Shown here piece after piece: positions 1 to 10,140 of a stretch of DNA of 14,380 nucleotides (its first letter is position 1; every line of letters starts with the position of its first letter). Under the pieces are notes generated by a model. It saw nothing but the letters and a program-made list of their open reading frames with translations, had not been told where the DNA came from and made no database searches. Source of the DNA: Faecalibacterium sp. UBA1819 (lineage in GTDB: Bacteria > Bacillota > Clostridia > Oscillospirales > Ruminococcaceae). The stretch spans positions 55,189 to 69,568 of the forward strand of contig DCEX01000008.1 in assembly GCA_002315015.1 (NCBI GenBank), given 5' to 3'. Position numbers and translations under genes: made by a program.

Positions 1-30
1 GCCGCCTTGATATTTCCCCTGTAAGAGTAT

Positions 31-47
31 CATATCCCAGCGATATG
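31..47. repeat. Short inverted repeat downstream of lacZ
   Basis: CATATC (31-36) and GATATG (42-47) are perfect 6-bp arms around a 5-base CCAGC loop. The dyad lies beyond the beta-galactosidase terminator and may belong to the neighbour outside the window, as an operator or weak hairpin. No T-run follows on either strand, so it is not a convincing terminator. Nothing else is recognisable in positions 1-60. Confidence 0.25.
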
Positions 48-60
48 TCGAATTTGTGTT

Positions 61-86
61 AAAAACACTTCTTTTTCAAAAAGTGT
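61..86 (-). terminator. Rho-independent terminator of the beta-galactosidase gene
   Basis: On the minus strand, about 20 bases past the beta-galactosidase stop codon, there is a 9-bp stem (arms 78-86 and 65-73). It contains one U-G wobble, is capped by a GAAA tetraloop, and is followed at once by a run of T residues (complement of 61-65). The stem is A+T rich, but the tetraloop and T-run make it a standard intrinsic terminator. Confidence 0.7.
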
Positions 87-106
87 GAAATTTTTCGCCG
101 CAGGGG

Positions 107-3205
<3,099 letters not shown>

Positions 3206-3224
3206 TCACAAACAATCTGAAACC

Positions 3225-3253
3225 ATTATGACACATCGGCCATTTGATTTCAA
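3225..3253 (-). promoter_or_regulatory. Promoter of the beta-galactosidase gene
   Basis: On the minus strand a TTGAAA -35 box (complement of 3248-3253) is separated by exactly 17 bases from a CATAAT -10 box (complement of 3225-3230). Each matches five of six sigma-A consensus positions. Initiation near 3218 would give a leader of about 120 bases containing the 3159-3173 hairpin and the AAGCGCTT palindrome, leaving room for regulation. Confidence 0.6.
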
Positions 3254-3475
3254 CGAAAAAATCATTCTTTTGCTGATTTTTTGTACAGGATTGGTCAAAG
3301 CAAGCAAGGCCGAAGAGCCCGTGCCGCGCTGCCGCTATCCGCTGCAAAAAGTAAAGCCGTCTTTTTTGTTTTTGCGCTTGTATTTGGGCTCTTTTTACGG
3401 TACACGCAAGGCAGCGTGAAACGGCGGCCTGTCAGCGCCTCGATGATTCAATAAAAGACGAAGGAGCATGTTCTC

Positions 3476-4223
3476 ATGGAAGCTGTTGCCTCTCCCTCAC
3501 AGCAAAGATGGCAAAAACGCATTTTAGCCCTGTGCTGGGTTTCTTACGCGCTTTCTTATCTTTGCCGCACCAATCTTTCTTGCATTGCCGGAAATGACGG
3601 CGCAGCTGCATTGGTCGGCGGCGAAAGCCGGTGTGATCGGCAGCGTGTTTTTTATCAGCTGCGGCATTGGCCATTTGATTAACGGGATGCTGGGCGACCG
3701 AATTCCGGTTAAAAAATTTATGCTGCTGGGCTTGGCGGGAACGTTGTTTTGCAATTTGCTGATCGGCTTTTTCCCATACTGCACCGTCATTTTGCTGGTG
3801 TGGCTGGTAAACGGCGTGTTTCTTTCCACGCTGTGGGGGCCGGTCGTTCGTGCGGTAGCCATCTGGTATGCGCCTTCCCAGCGCAATGTTCCGGCGATGC
3901 TTGTTTCCGCCTCCTCCTTGGGAGGCTATCTTGTTTCGTGGGCAGGGCTGAGCCTTGTGGTGCAGCTCACCGGCTGGCAGGGGGCCTTTTTCTTCCCCGG
4001 TGCGGTGACGCTCGCCTTTACCATTTGGTGTTTTCTGAGCATGAACGACGCGCCCGAAACCATGGGCTTTCCAAACTACGAACGCACTGCCGGGCAAAAC
4101 GAACCGACCGCTGAACAAACCATCGGCCTTTGGGCGCTGGTGCGGCGGGAGCGGCTGCTTTTTATTTGCTTTGCGGCAGCCGCACGGAGTCAGCGTAACT
4201 GTCCCTGCACCGCAGGGTTTTGA
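3476..4223 (+). pseudogene. MFS transporter remnant (OPA/UhpC-GlpT-like), frameshifted and truncated
   Basis: The gene begins normally, with AAGGAG at 3461-3466 and ATG at 3476, but the reading frame is broken. The first helix reads YLCRTNLS in frame one and then continues as ALPEM in another frame, the shift falling at about 3578-3586. GlpT-type transporters have R-x-N-F-x-x-A-x-P here; restoring that spacing needs two extra bases, so a 2-base deletion in a CT-rich run is likely. The rest reads smoothly through about six helices, including an MFS loop motif GMLGDRIPVKKF and a central loop. It then stops at 4221-4223, just as helix seven starts (ERLLFICFAAAA). About 245 codons remain of a usual 420-450. 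It would have been an inner-membrane antiporter for a sugar phosphate or similar organophosphate; as read it cannot be functional. A sequencing error could explain the frameshift but hardly also the missing C-terminal half. Confidence 0.85.
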
Positions 4224-4236
4224 AGGAGGATTTTTT

Positions 4237-5031
4237 ATGGAAAACAAAGTGGTTCTTGTCTTGGTAGACGGAATGCGCCCCGACGGCATTTTGGAGTGCG
4301 GCGAACCCTATTTGCAAGATTTAGCGGCGCAGAGCAGCGCCTCGTTTGCAGCAAAAACGGTGTTCCCTTCCATCACACTGCCCTGTCACACGTCTTTGTT
4401 TTTTGGGGTTCAGCCGCAGCGGCACGGCGTTCTCACCAACGAATGGCGGCCTTTTGCGCGTCCGTTTGACAGCTTGGGCGACTTGGCTGCAAGGCAGTTT
4501 AAAAAAGCCGCCATGTTTTACAACTGGGAACAGCTGCGCGATTTAAACCGCCCCGGCAGTCTTTCATGCAGCTATTTCCGGCAGCTTCCCAGCGCCCACG
4601 AGGACGCCATGCGCTCGGAACAGGACCTGACTGCGCTGGCGATGGATGATATCAAGCAGGAAGCGCCCGACTTTTTGTTCCTTTATCTGGGTTATACGGA
4701 TATTGCCGGCCATGGATACGGCTGGATGACGCCGCATTATTTGCAGGCACTGGCGAACGCTTCGCGGTGCATTCGGCGGTTAAAAGAAGCACTGCCCGAG
4801 GAGTACGCCCTGATTGTGACTGCGGACCACGGCGGCCATGAGCAAGACCATGGCTATGACTGCCCGGAGGATATGACGATTCCCATTATTTTCAACGGCA
4901 AGGCATTTCCCGCAAACACCGTTTTGCAGGATTTGCATTTAATTGACATCACCCCGACCATTGGCGATTTGTTGGGGCTGCACCCGCTGCCCGAGTGGGA
5001 AGGCAAAAGCGTCCTTTCTGCCAACCGCTGA
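4237..5031 (+). CDS. Nucleotide pyrophosphatase/phosphodiesterase-like protein (alkaline phosphatase superfamily)
   Basis: This 264-residue protein keeps the full metal site of the NPP branch of the alkaline phosphatase superfamily: Asp11 (LVDGMRPD), the likely nucleophile Thr47 in FPSITLPCH, Asp155 and His159 (GYTDIAGHG), Asp197 and His198 (TADHGGH), and His205. It should hydrolyse phosphodiesters or phosphate monoesters with two zinc-like ions. There is no signal peptide, so it is probably cytoplasmic. ATG at 4237 is preferred over the longer frame because AAGGAGGA (4223-4230) lies 6 bases before it. It starts 13 bases after the end of the broken transporter gene, overlapping that gene's stop with its ribosome site, so the two were one operon. 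An organophosphate transporter next to a phosphodiesterase suggests uptake and cleavage of a phosphorylated compound. The gene is intact and ends before a strong terminator. Confidence 0.88.
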   Translation: MENKVVLVLVDGMRPDGILECGEPYLQDLAAQSSASFAAKTVFPSITLPCHTSLFFGVQPQRHGVLTNEWRPFARPFDSLGDLAARQFKKAAMFYNWEQLRDLNRPGSLSCSYFRQLPSAHEDAMRSEQDLTALAMDDIKQEAPDFLFLYLGYTDIAGHGYGWMTPHYLQALANASRCIRRLKEALPEEYALIVTADHGGHEQDHGYDCPEDMTIPIIFNGKAFPANTVLQDLHLIDITPTIGDLLGLHPLPEWEGKSVLSANR

Positions 5032-5058
5032 CTCTTGTACGGAATCAACCTTCTTCCC

Positions 5059-5104
5059 AGCAAAGAACCCCGTTTTGCCATTGCGGCAAAACGGGGTTCT
5101 TGCT
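5059..5104. terminator. Strong bidirectional terminator between convergent genes
   Basis: A perfect 16-bp stem (5064-5079 with 5085-5100) surrounds a 5-base loop. AGCA/TGCT (5059-5062 with 5101-5104) extends it past one bulged A. T-rich bases follow on the plus strand (TGCTGTTTTATT). The fucosidase stop codon lies only a few bases away on the other strand. It should end transcription of the phosphodiesterase gene and also of the fucosidase gene. Confidence 0.88.
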
Positions 5105-5107
5105 GTT

Positions 5108-6337
5108 TTATTCCGTTTCAAAGGCCGCCACTCGGATAATCCAGTTTCGGCCATAGGAAAACGGCTCCATTTTAATAAATAAGCGTTCGTTCTCAAGGTC
5201 TTGTGTGTAGGCAACGGGCGTTTTGCTGTCCAGCCAATAAGCGTTTTTGATCGGTTCTGTGACATGCTCAAAGCAGCTGTACCCTTTATTGGCGCCCGGC
5301 AATACATGGTGGTCGCCGCTGGTGGAAAGGTCATGGATAAAGGCATAGCGCTTGCTTCCGGCCTCCAGCATAAAGTCTTTTCCAAAGCCTGTCGCTTTTC
5401 CCGGCACGGCATCAAATAATGCTTCTTCGTTGTGCTTCACCCATTGGCCGATGGCCTCTAAATAGCCTTGGTGCAGCAGCGGCTGACTGCCGTCCAAACG
5501 GGTGAAAATGCCCAGCAAAAAGTTTCCGCCCACACGCCGGCAAGCCGTGTATGCGTCTAAAACCTCTCTCATGGATTTTATATTGATGTCCTGCGCAATG
5601 CCCCAGTGCCAACACAGCGTATAGCACATTTCGCCCATATATTCCTTTTGTCCGGGTTGGGTCTGGCCGCTGCGCCATCCCTGCGGCGTTCCCTGCTCAA
5701 AGGTGACACAATCAATTTCCGGGTGAGTAAAAGCCCCCTGCGCGTGAAGCCCGGTATTGTTGATAATAATTGCCTCGGGCTGGCTGCGCCGAATGGTTTG
5801 ATAGAGGGAATCCACGTCCCATTCATCTTCCGGCTTGCTCCAATTGCCGTCAAACCAAAAGCCGCCCACCGGGCCGTAATTTTCGCATAAGATGCGCACC
5901 GAATCGCAAAGATATTGTTGATACTTAGAAAAATCATTTTCAAAATCAGGATGGTGCCAATCCAACGTTGTGTGGTAGAAAAAGGGCAGAATGTCATTCC
6001 GGCGGCAGGCGTCGGCAAACTCCCGCACCAAATCGCGCCCATTCGGCGTGTGCATAATATCATACTCGGAAAGGCCGCGCGTATCATACAGCGAAAATCC
6101 GTCGTGATGGCGCGTGGTAAACGTGACATATTTTGCACCGCAGCTTTTTGCTGCCGCCACAATTTTTTCAGCGTCAAAGCTGCTGTAATCGCAGCTTAAC
6201 GCCTTTTTTTCGTATTCCTTCGGGTCAATGCGGCACAGCTCATATGCCCACTCGCCGCTCTCGTACTGCACATAAGGGCCGTAGTGAATAAACAACCCCA
6301 AACTGCGCTGCTGAAAAGCTCTGATCCGTTTTTCCAT
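5108..6337 (-). CDS. Alpha-L-fucosidase, glycoside hydrolase family 29
   Basis: This 409-residue protein has the GH29 fucosidase pattern: LGLFIHYGPY near 13-22, YVTFTTRHHDGFSLYDT at 70-86, FYHTTLDWHHP at 120-130, and FWFDGNW at 160-166 with the nucleophile Asp163. The family's (beta/alpha)8 barrel should fill about the first 310 residues, followed by a short C-terminal beta domain. It removes alpha-linked L-fucose from glycans by a retaining mechanism. No signal peptide is present, so it probably acts in the cytoplasm on imported oligosaccharides. ATG at 6337 follows AAAGGAGG (complement of 6349-6356) by 11 bases. The length is slightly short for GH29 but all core motifs are present. Together with the beta-galactosidase it suggests use of host mucin or milk-type glycans, although the two genes are not one operon. 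I cannot identify the acid/base residue from sequence alone. Confidence 0.93.
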   Translation of the reverse strand: MEKRIRAFQQRSLGLFIHYGPYVQYESGEWAYELCRIDPKEYEKKALSCDYSSFDAEKIVAAAKSCGAKYVTFTTRHHDGFSLYDTRGLSEYDIMHTPNGRDLVREFADACRRNDILPFFYHTTLDWHHPDFENDFSKYQQYLCDSVRILCENYGPVGGFWFDGNWSKPEDEWDVDSLYQTIRRSQPEAIIINNTGLHAQGAFTHPEIDCVTFEQGTPQGWRSGQTQPGQKEYMGEMCYTLCWHWGIAQDINIKSMREVLDAYTACRRVGGNFLLGIFTRLDGSQPLLHQGYLEAIGQWVKHNEEALFDAVPGKATGFGKDFMLEAGSKRYAFIHDLSTSGDHHVLPGANKGYSCFEHVTEPIKNAYWLDSKTPVAYTQDLENERLFIKMEPFSYGRNWIIRVAAFETE

Positions 6338-6392
6338 TGCTCGATACGCCTCCTTTTGAAATGAAAAAAGTTTCTTTCCTTAAAAAATAATT

Positions 6393-6439
6393 GTCTGCAT
6401 GAGGGAACGCATTTTGCCGGTCCGTTCCTTCATGCAGAC
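6393..6439 (-). terminator. Terminator of the minus-strand membrane-protein operon
   Basis: The arms 6393-6409 and 6423-6439 form a 17-bp stem with a single mismatch and a 13-base loop. On the minus strand the hairpin is followed by AATTATTTTTT. It lies about 35 bases past the stop of the 135-aa PH-like gene and before the fucosidase start, so it should insulate the two. T-rich bases also follow on the plus strand, so it could work both ways. Confidence 0.8.
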
Positions 6440-6473
6440 TTTCCATCCTTTTTGATCGGGTAAAAAGGCCGTG

Positions 6474-6881
6474 TTATTCCACCGGAACGCCCATTTGCTG
6501 CAAATAACCTTTCAGCTCTTTTTTCCAAGAGGTTCCCACTAAGTAGCTGTCTCCGCTTTTGGTGCGAATGTCCATAAACAGTCCTGCGCTGCGAACCGAG
6601 GAGATGTCGTCCTTTTCCACCTCAAAATTCACTTTTGTTCCGCTTGTTGCGGTAAAAACAATGCGCTGGTCGGTAATGTCAAGCGTTCCCTGCGGAATGC
6701 TGTGCCGGGAAACATAAAACGCTTTGTGCTTCCAGCTGACGATCAGCGAGGTGATGCGCGTTTCGCCCGGGCGCAAAGTGATAGCAGAAGCCACATTCAG
6801 CCCAACTTTATTTTTAATTGTGTATCGAATCATCACCACGCACAGCACAATGATCACAATGAAGAAAATCAGCATAATCAT
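6474..6881 (-). CDS. Small membrane-anchored PH-like protein, function unknown
   Basis: The 135-residue product starts with one strongly hydrophobic helix (about 2-20, IMLIFFIVIIVLCVVMIRY). A soluble domain follows, full of short beta-strand-like stretches (GTLDITDQRIVFTATSG, VNFEVEKDDISSVRS), and a C-terminal helix ends KKELKGYLQQMG. This strand pattern and the closing helix resemble bacterial PH/GRAM-like domains, by pattern only. The longest frame begins at a GTG at 6890 that touches the ribosome site. The ATG at 6881, nine bases after AAGGGGGG (complement of 6891-6898), is the better start. It is the last gene of the membrane-protein run, 29 bases after its neighbour and just before the terminator. 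The domain probably faces the cytoplasm, but the topology is uncertain. Confidence 0.75.
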   Translation of the reverse strand: MIMLIFFIVIIVLCVVMIRYTIKNKVGLNVASAITLRPGETRITSLIVSWKHKAFYVSRHSIPQGTLDITDQRIVFTATSGTKVNFEVEKDDISSVRSAGLFMDIRTKSGDSYLVGTSWKKELKGYLQQMGVPVE

Positions 6882-6910
6882 TGATTCCACCCCCCTTACT
6901 TTTTCCAGCC

Positions 6911-7303
6911 TTATTCGCTGATCATGGGCTGCTGGTCAAAGGTGGCCAGATAGTTGCGGTAATCCTTATAAAAGTTAAACGTACCCATAATTCCGCAAAC
7001 GCCCACAATAATCAACCACCATCCGGTAATTTGTCCCGTAGTAATCAGCGAAATAATTAAATTGATGATAGCGTAAATCAACAGCAGCACAGCGCAAGCC
7101 CTGCTTTTTCCAATATGAACGCCCAAAGAAAATCCCAAAATCAGCGCCACATCAATAATGATAAAATAATTTTGCATCAGCAAGCCGAGCAGCAGGGTAG
7201 CTGCGGCGCAAATGTAGCCCAAAATAGCCGCTGCGCGAATATTTCCTTTATCACGTTTATTTGCATGCACCATGTAAAATTGATTTTTAGAAAGCGGTCC
7301 CAT
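6911..7303 (-). CDS. Four-helix small membrane protein, function unknown
   Basis: This 130-residue protein has a polar, basic N-terminus (MGPLSKNQFYMVHANKRDKG). About four hydrophobic helices follow (roughly 23-42, 46-64, 67-87 and 92-110), and then a short polar tail. No catalytic or binding motif is visible, and I do not recognise a family. The start is well supported by AAGGAGAG (complement of 7312-7319), 8 bases before ATG. It lies 85 bases after the 225-aa gene and 29 bases before the PH-like gene on the same strand, which suggests co-transcription. A scaffold or partner role for the PH-like protein is possible but only inferred from position. Confidence 0.78.
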   Translation of the reverse strand: MGPLSKNQFYMVHANKRDKGNIRAAAILGYICAAATLLLGLLMQNYFIIIDVALILGFSLGVHIGKSRACAVLLLIYAIINLIISLITTGQITGWWLIIVGVCGIMGTFNFYKDYRNYLATFDQQPMISE

Positions 7304-7388
7304 CTCTCATCTCTCCTTTTTTCTTTCCGGTTTGTTTTTACGTTTTTCGGCTTTGCGCATTCGGTTTGATACGCAGAACCACATGCTG

Positions 7389-8066
7389 TCATTTTTCCGC
7401 ATCAAACGATACAGAAATGCTTTTTTGCCCTCCTTCCCCATCGCCGAAGGAAAACGCCACGCTGTTTTCATGCCATTGCACCGCGTAATCGTTTTCTGCC
7501 AGCGGCATAGTTTCATTTGTATCTTCCACTCCCCGTTCGCAGACCAGCAGCGGATTGATCCGCTCATACACCGTTATCGTGGCGATTTTAAAGGATTTCA
7601 TCTCATGCACGACAATGGTATGGGCCTGATTCGGGGAGGAAAAGGTATAATATTTTCCTTCATCCAATAAAGCGCAAAACCCATTGGAAACAAGAAGCAG
7701 TACCGCAAGGCCAGCGATTTTCAAGCCCATGGCCAGCTGATCGCTTCCCTTATGCGGCGTTTGCAGCTGATAGCGAAACACACAAAGAAACACCCCTGCC
7801 GCAAATGCCGGAAAATTCAGCACAATTTGAAAGAAAAGCCCTGTTCCCCATGTTCCCACGAGAATTTGCCCGTCCGGGTGGAGTAAATAAACCGCAAAAT
7901 TGACGAACGGCCAAATCAGGCACAGCGAAAAAACCACCCACAAAATTGTTTTGCTTGTTTCAATTTCTTTTTCGCTGAGCGTCTCCGATGACAAATACTT
8001 GTTCAACACCATCCCGCCGCACAGAGTCAGCAGGACTAAGAGCAGTCCCCCTTCCACCGAACTCAT
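7389..8066 (-). CDS. Four-helix membrane protein with C-terminal outer domain (DUF5412-like)
   Basis: The 225-residue product has about four membrane helices (near 5-22, 42-62, 73-96 and 113-133) and then a soluble domain of about 90 residues. That tail contains FSSPNQAHTIVVHE, ITVYERI, and YAVQWHENSVAFSFGDGEGG. This order (a SPN strand, a VYE strand, a W-EN-V strand and a glycine-rich end) resembles what I remember of DUF5412-type proteins, which have no known function. With four helices the tail and N-terminus fall on the same side. The start is supported by GGGAGGG (complement of 8074-8080), about 8 bases before ATG. It lies 80 bases downstream of the 537-aa gene. The family match is by eye and moderate; the gene itself is secure. 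Confidence 0.75.
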   Translation of the reverse strand: MSSVEGGLLLVLLTLCGGMVLNKYLSSETLSEKEIETSKTILWVVFSLCLIWPFVNFAVYLLHPDGQILVGTWGTGLFFQIVLNFPAFAAGVFLCVFRYQLQTPHKGSDQLAMGLKIAGLAVLLLVSNGFCALLDEGKYYTFSSPNQAHTIVVHEMKSFKIATITVYERINPLLVCERGVEDTNETMPLAENDYAVQWHENSVAFSFGDGEGGQKSISVSFDAEK

Positions 8067-8146
8067 ACTTGCTTCCCTCCCAATTTCTCACACGCACAAC
8101 GCCATGCCAGCGGCTTTCGACACTGTTTTGCAGCACTGCACTCTTT

Positions 8147-9760
8147 TTATTCTTTTGTAAATTCATATTGCGTGGCCGTGCGCATATTGAGAAGGCTCAG
8201 CCGCTCGCCGTCTTCCAAAAGGAAACCGCAATAGTGCGTTTGCGTTGGCTCTGAAAGCTGTTCCGCTCCATTGAGAAGGAAGGATTCATTCGTTGTTGTC
8301 AGACAAACGAAATGCTCCAGCCCATATTCCTCTCTGGCGTTGATGGTTTGCAGCAATTCTTCTTCGGTAATGCCGAACTCAGCCAAAGCATCGGTCAAGT
8401 AGTCTTTCGCTTGCTGGCCTACATAGAACGTGTAGGTTCCGGCATAGTAGTTGTCATCCGTTACCGCGCCGTCCTGATACCAGTGAAAGGTTCCATCCTC
8501 GTCAAACGTCCATTGTGAGCCGTCGTTTGACGCTATCCATGAAGTTCCTGAAAAATAAGTGCTTTCCAGCTCAAACGTCAATTCCTCATGTTCGTCGCCT
8601 GTATAAACGGCACTTTGTGCCATTTCCTCTACTGCTTGGATGATTTCATCTTCATGCAGTGCGGCTTGGTCCGCCACAGCCTGCGCCCCAAAGGTCAGGA
8701 CAAGATTCTGCCACGGGAAAATCACCACCGTCATGTATTGATAATAGGTGTCATCCTGTACCATACGGATATTCGCCAGATAGCGCTCTTTGCCGTCAGC
8801 AGTGTCGCTTTGCTCCAGCGGCTCACCAATCACGGGGTCATGGTTTTCCTCATAATACGTCAAAAGCTCAGTGTAAAACCCCTCTGCTCCATACGGAAAC
8901 AGCTCCGACACACCGTTCAGCTGATACACAATTCCCGTTGCATCGTCCACAAAAGAGCCTTCGTAACCGTCTATTTTCGACCATGCTGGGTCAATCTCAA
9001 AAGTAATATCCTCACAGGTGTAAAGCACCTTTTCCGCAGCGGCTGGCGGCTCCACTGAAACCGGCACGCTTTGCATTTTTGGCATCACCACAAAAAGCAC
9101 AGCACCGACTGCACAAAGCGCGGTCAGCCCCAGCACAACAGCTACCAGCCCGCCTCTTTTTGCCGGAACTTCTGTTGCGGAAAAGCCGCCCTCTCCTTCC
9201 TTTTGTAGGTTGATTGCATCCAACCGCTCACACACCATTTGGTCAAACCGTTCGGCGTTTTCCATTTCCCGCTCCAAAATGCAAATCAGCTTTTTGTTTC
9301 CCTGATAATAAGTATAGCGGCGGGGACATGTCTGCACAGCGCCCGGCTCATCCAAGCCGTGGGCTTTTCGGTAGATAAGATAAGGAATCGTCGCTCCCAG
9401 CATTCCCAACGCCGTGCTGCGAAGCTGCTCATAAGAAGAATCCGCCTCGACCTTTCGCGCCGTAATATCTCCCCATGCCACCTGTTTTGCCCGCCGAAAC
9501 AGCGGATAAAAGGTGACGGTTTGCTCGTCTACGCAAATGCGCGGACGTATTCCGCAATAGCATGTTACCACAAACAGCAAAATAAAAACCGCCATAAAGC
9601 TTACAAAGAGTCCGTAGGCAAACGGGTCTGTTTTAAAATAATCCGCCATAAAGTCCAAACGGAGAAAACAAAAAATTCCCACAATACAAAGGCCGCAAAG
9701 AATTTGTGCAAACAGCACTTTCGCTTTTCTTTTTGCGTTTGCACGCACTTCAAAAAGCAT
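8147..9760 (-). CDS. Membrane protein with YcxB/PH-like domain and large outer region, function unknown
   Basis: Starting at ATG 9760, 8 bases after AAGGTGG, the product has 537 residues. A GTG at 9817 would add 19 residues but has no ribosome site. Two helices (about 14-34 and 47-67) precede a cytoplasmic beta-rich segment (about 72-185; ICVDEQTVTFYPLFRRA, VAWGDITARKVE) like YcxB/PH-type bacterial domains. A third helix (about 203-226) leads to an outer region of about 310 residues. This shows two domains: an alpha/beta part (about 248-380; ITFEIDPAWSKI to EEMAQSA) and a tail (about 400-537) with TSWIASNDGSQWTFDEDGTF, DNYYAGTYTFY and LNMRTATQYEFTKE. I recall tails of this pattern in other Firmicutes membrane and lipoproteins. 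It is the first large gene of the minus-strand run and seems made to link an outside domain to an inside one. I give no function. Confidence 0.8.
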   Translation of the reverse strand: MLFEVRANAKRKAKVLFAQILCGLCIVGIFCFLRLDFMADYFKTDPFAYGLFVSFMAVFILLFVVTCYCGIRPRICVDEQTVTFYPLFRRAKQVAWGDITARKVEADSSYEQLRSTALGMLGATIPYLIYRKAHGLDEPGAVQTCPRRYTYYQGNKKLICILEREMENAERFDQMVCERLDAINLQKEGEGGFSATEVPAKRGGLVAVVLGLTALCAVGAVLFVVMPKMQSVPVSVEPPAAAEKVLYTCEDITFEIDPAWSKIDGYEGSFVDDATGIVYQLNGVSELFPYGAEGFYTELLTYYEENHDPVIGEPLEQSDTADGKERYLANIRMVQDDTYYQYMTVVIFPWQNLVLTFGAQAVADQAALHEDEIIQAVEEMAQSAVYTGDEHEELTFELESTYFSGTSWIASNDGSQWTFDEDGTFHWYQDGAVTDDNYYAGTYTFYVGQQAKDYLTDALAEFGITEEELLQTINAREEYGLEHFVCLTTTNESFLLNGAEQLSEPTQTHYCGFLLEDGERLSLLNMRTATQYEFTKE

Positions 9761-9861
9761 CCGACAGTCCACCTTTCCCGCATCAAAAATTCCTCTGTCT
9801 GCAAAAACAGATTGCACACAGTAAGAGAAAAAGCACTCCTATTTGCACGCTGATCCGTTCA

Positions 9862-9963
9862 TCATAGAAGTGCCAAGATTGTTTTCAAAAAGGACGCAGG
9901 AGCGCACCGAGCCGCCTGTGCGGTCATATTGCTTGCTTGTTTCAAAGCCGCAGAAGTCATCAT
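9862..9963 (-). CDS. Promoter-proximal 33-residue peptide (leader or truncated gene)
   Basis: Two consecutive ATG codons (9961-9963 and 9958-9960) lie 9 bases after AAAGGAG (complement of 9973-9979). That site lies about 20 bases downstream of a good extended -10 promoter. The frame runs 33 codons, begins MMTSAALKQASNMTAQAA, ends FLKTILALL, and stops with TGA at 9862-9864. The N-terminal half is Ala/Gln/Met rich and helical, and the end is hydrophobic and may be the start of a membrane helix. It could be a small regulatory or leader peptide of the downstream membrane-protein genes, or the surviving N-terminus of a longer gene whose rest is lost. No terminator is seen between it and the 537-aa gene 100 bases downstream. 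Expression signals are strong; function is unknown. Confidence 0.5.
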   Translation of the reverse strand: MMTSAALKQASNMTAQAARCAPASFLKTILALL

Positions 9964-9998
9964 GCTCGTCAGCTCCTTTAGAAAAAATACCCAAGGTC

Positions 9999-10027
9999 AT
10001 TATAGCAAAAAATACCATATAAGGCAA
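9999..10027 (-). promoter_or_regulatory. Promoter of the minus-strand membrane-protein operon
   Basis: On the minus strand a TTGCCT -35 box (complement of 10022-10027), a spacer of exactly 17 bases, and a perfect TATAAT -10 box (complement of 9999-10004) preceded by TGC form an extended -10 promoter. Transcription should begin near 9992, only about 13 bases before the AAAGGAG of the 33-residue ORF. It diverges from the promoter at 10089-10097. Confidence 0.7.
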
Positions 10028-10088
10028 TGTTCTTCTCAATATGCCTAAGCGCAAACCACCAAACAAGATGGCTTGCATTTCGCTCTTG

Positions 10089-10097
10089 TGCTATAAT
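10089..10097 (+). promoter_or_regulatory. Extended -10 promoter of the 150-aa lipoprotein gene
   Basis: TGCTATAAT (10089-10097) is a perfect extended -10 box on the plus strand, about 44 bases before the lipoprotein start. The -35 region is poor: TTGCAT at 10073-10078 is spaced only 13 bases away. This is usual for extended -10 promoters. The nine bases are identical to those of the opposing promoter at 9999-10007. Confidence 0.65.
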
Positions 10098-10140
10098 CAG
10101 CTTAAAAAGGCGCTGCCGAAATAACATTGAGGTGAAGGAA

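Noticed and set aside
3228..3419. 63-codon plus-strand frame in the divergent intergenic region
   Set aside because: No ribosome site precedes its ATG, which overlaps the -10 box of the beta-galactosidase promoter.
3474..4289. 271-codon minus-strand frame
   Set aside because: It is antisense to the transporter remnant and the phosphodiesterase start, is rich in Lys, Arg and Gln, shows no domain, and is the mirror image of hydrophobic codons.
9239..9853. 204-codon plus-strand frame
   Set aside because: It is antisense to the 537-aa membrane protein, has no ribosome site, and has a basic, low-information composition.
9839..10078. 79-codon minus-strand frame over the same region as the 33-codon ORF
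   Set aside because: Its starts lie upstream of, or inside, the promoter at 9999-10027, so the mRNA would not contain them. The ribosome site serves the other frame.
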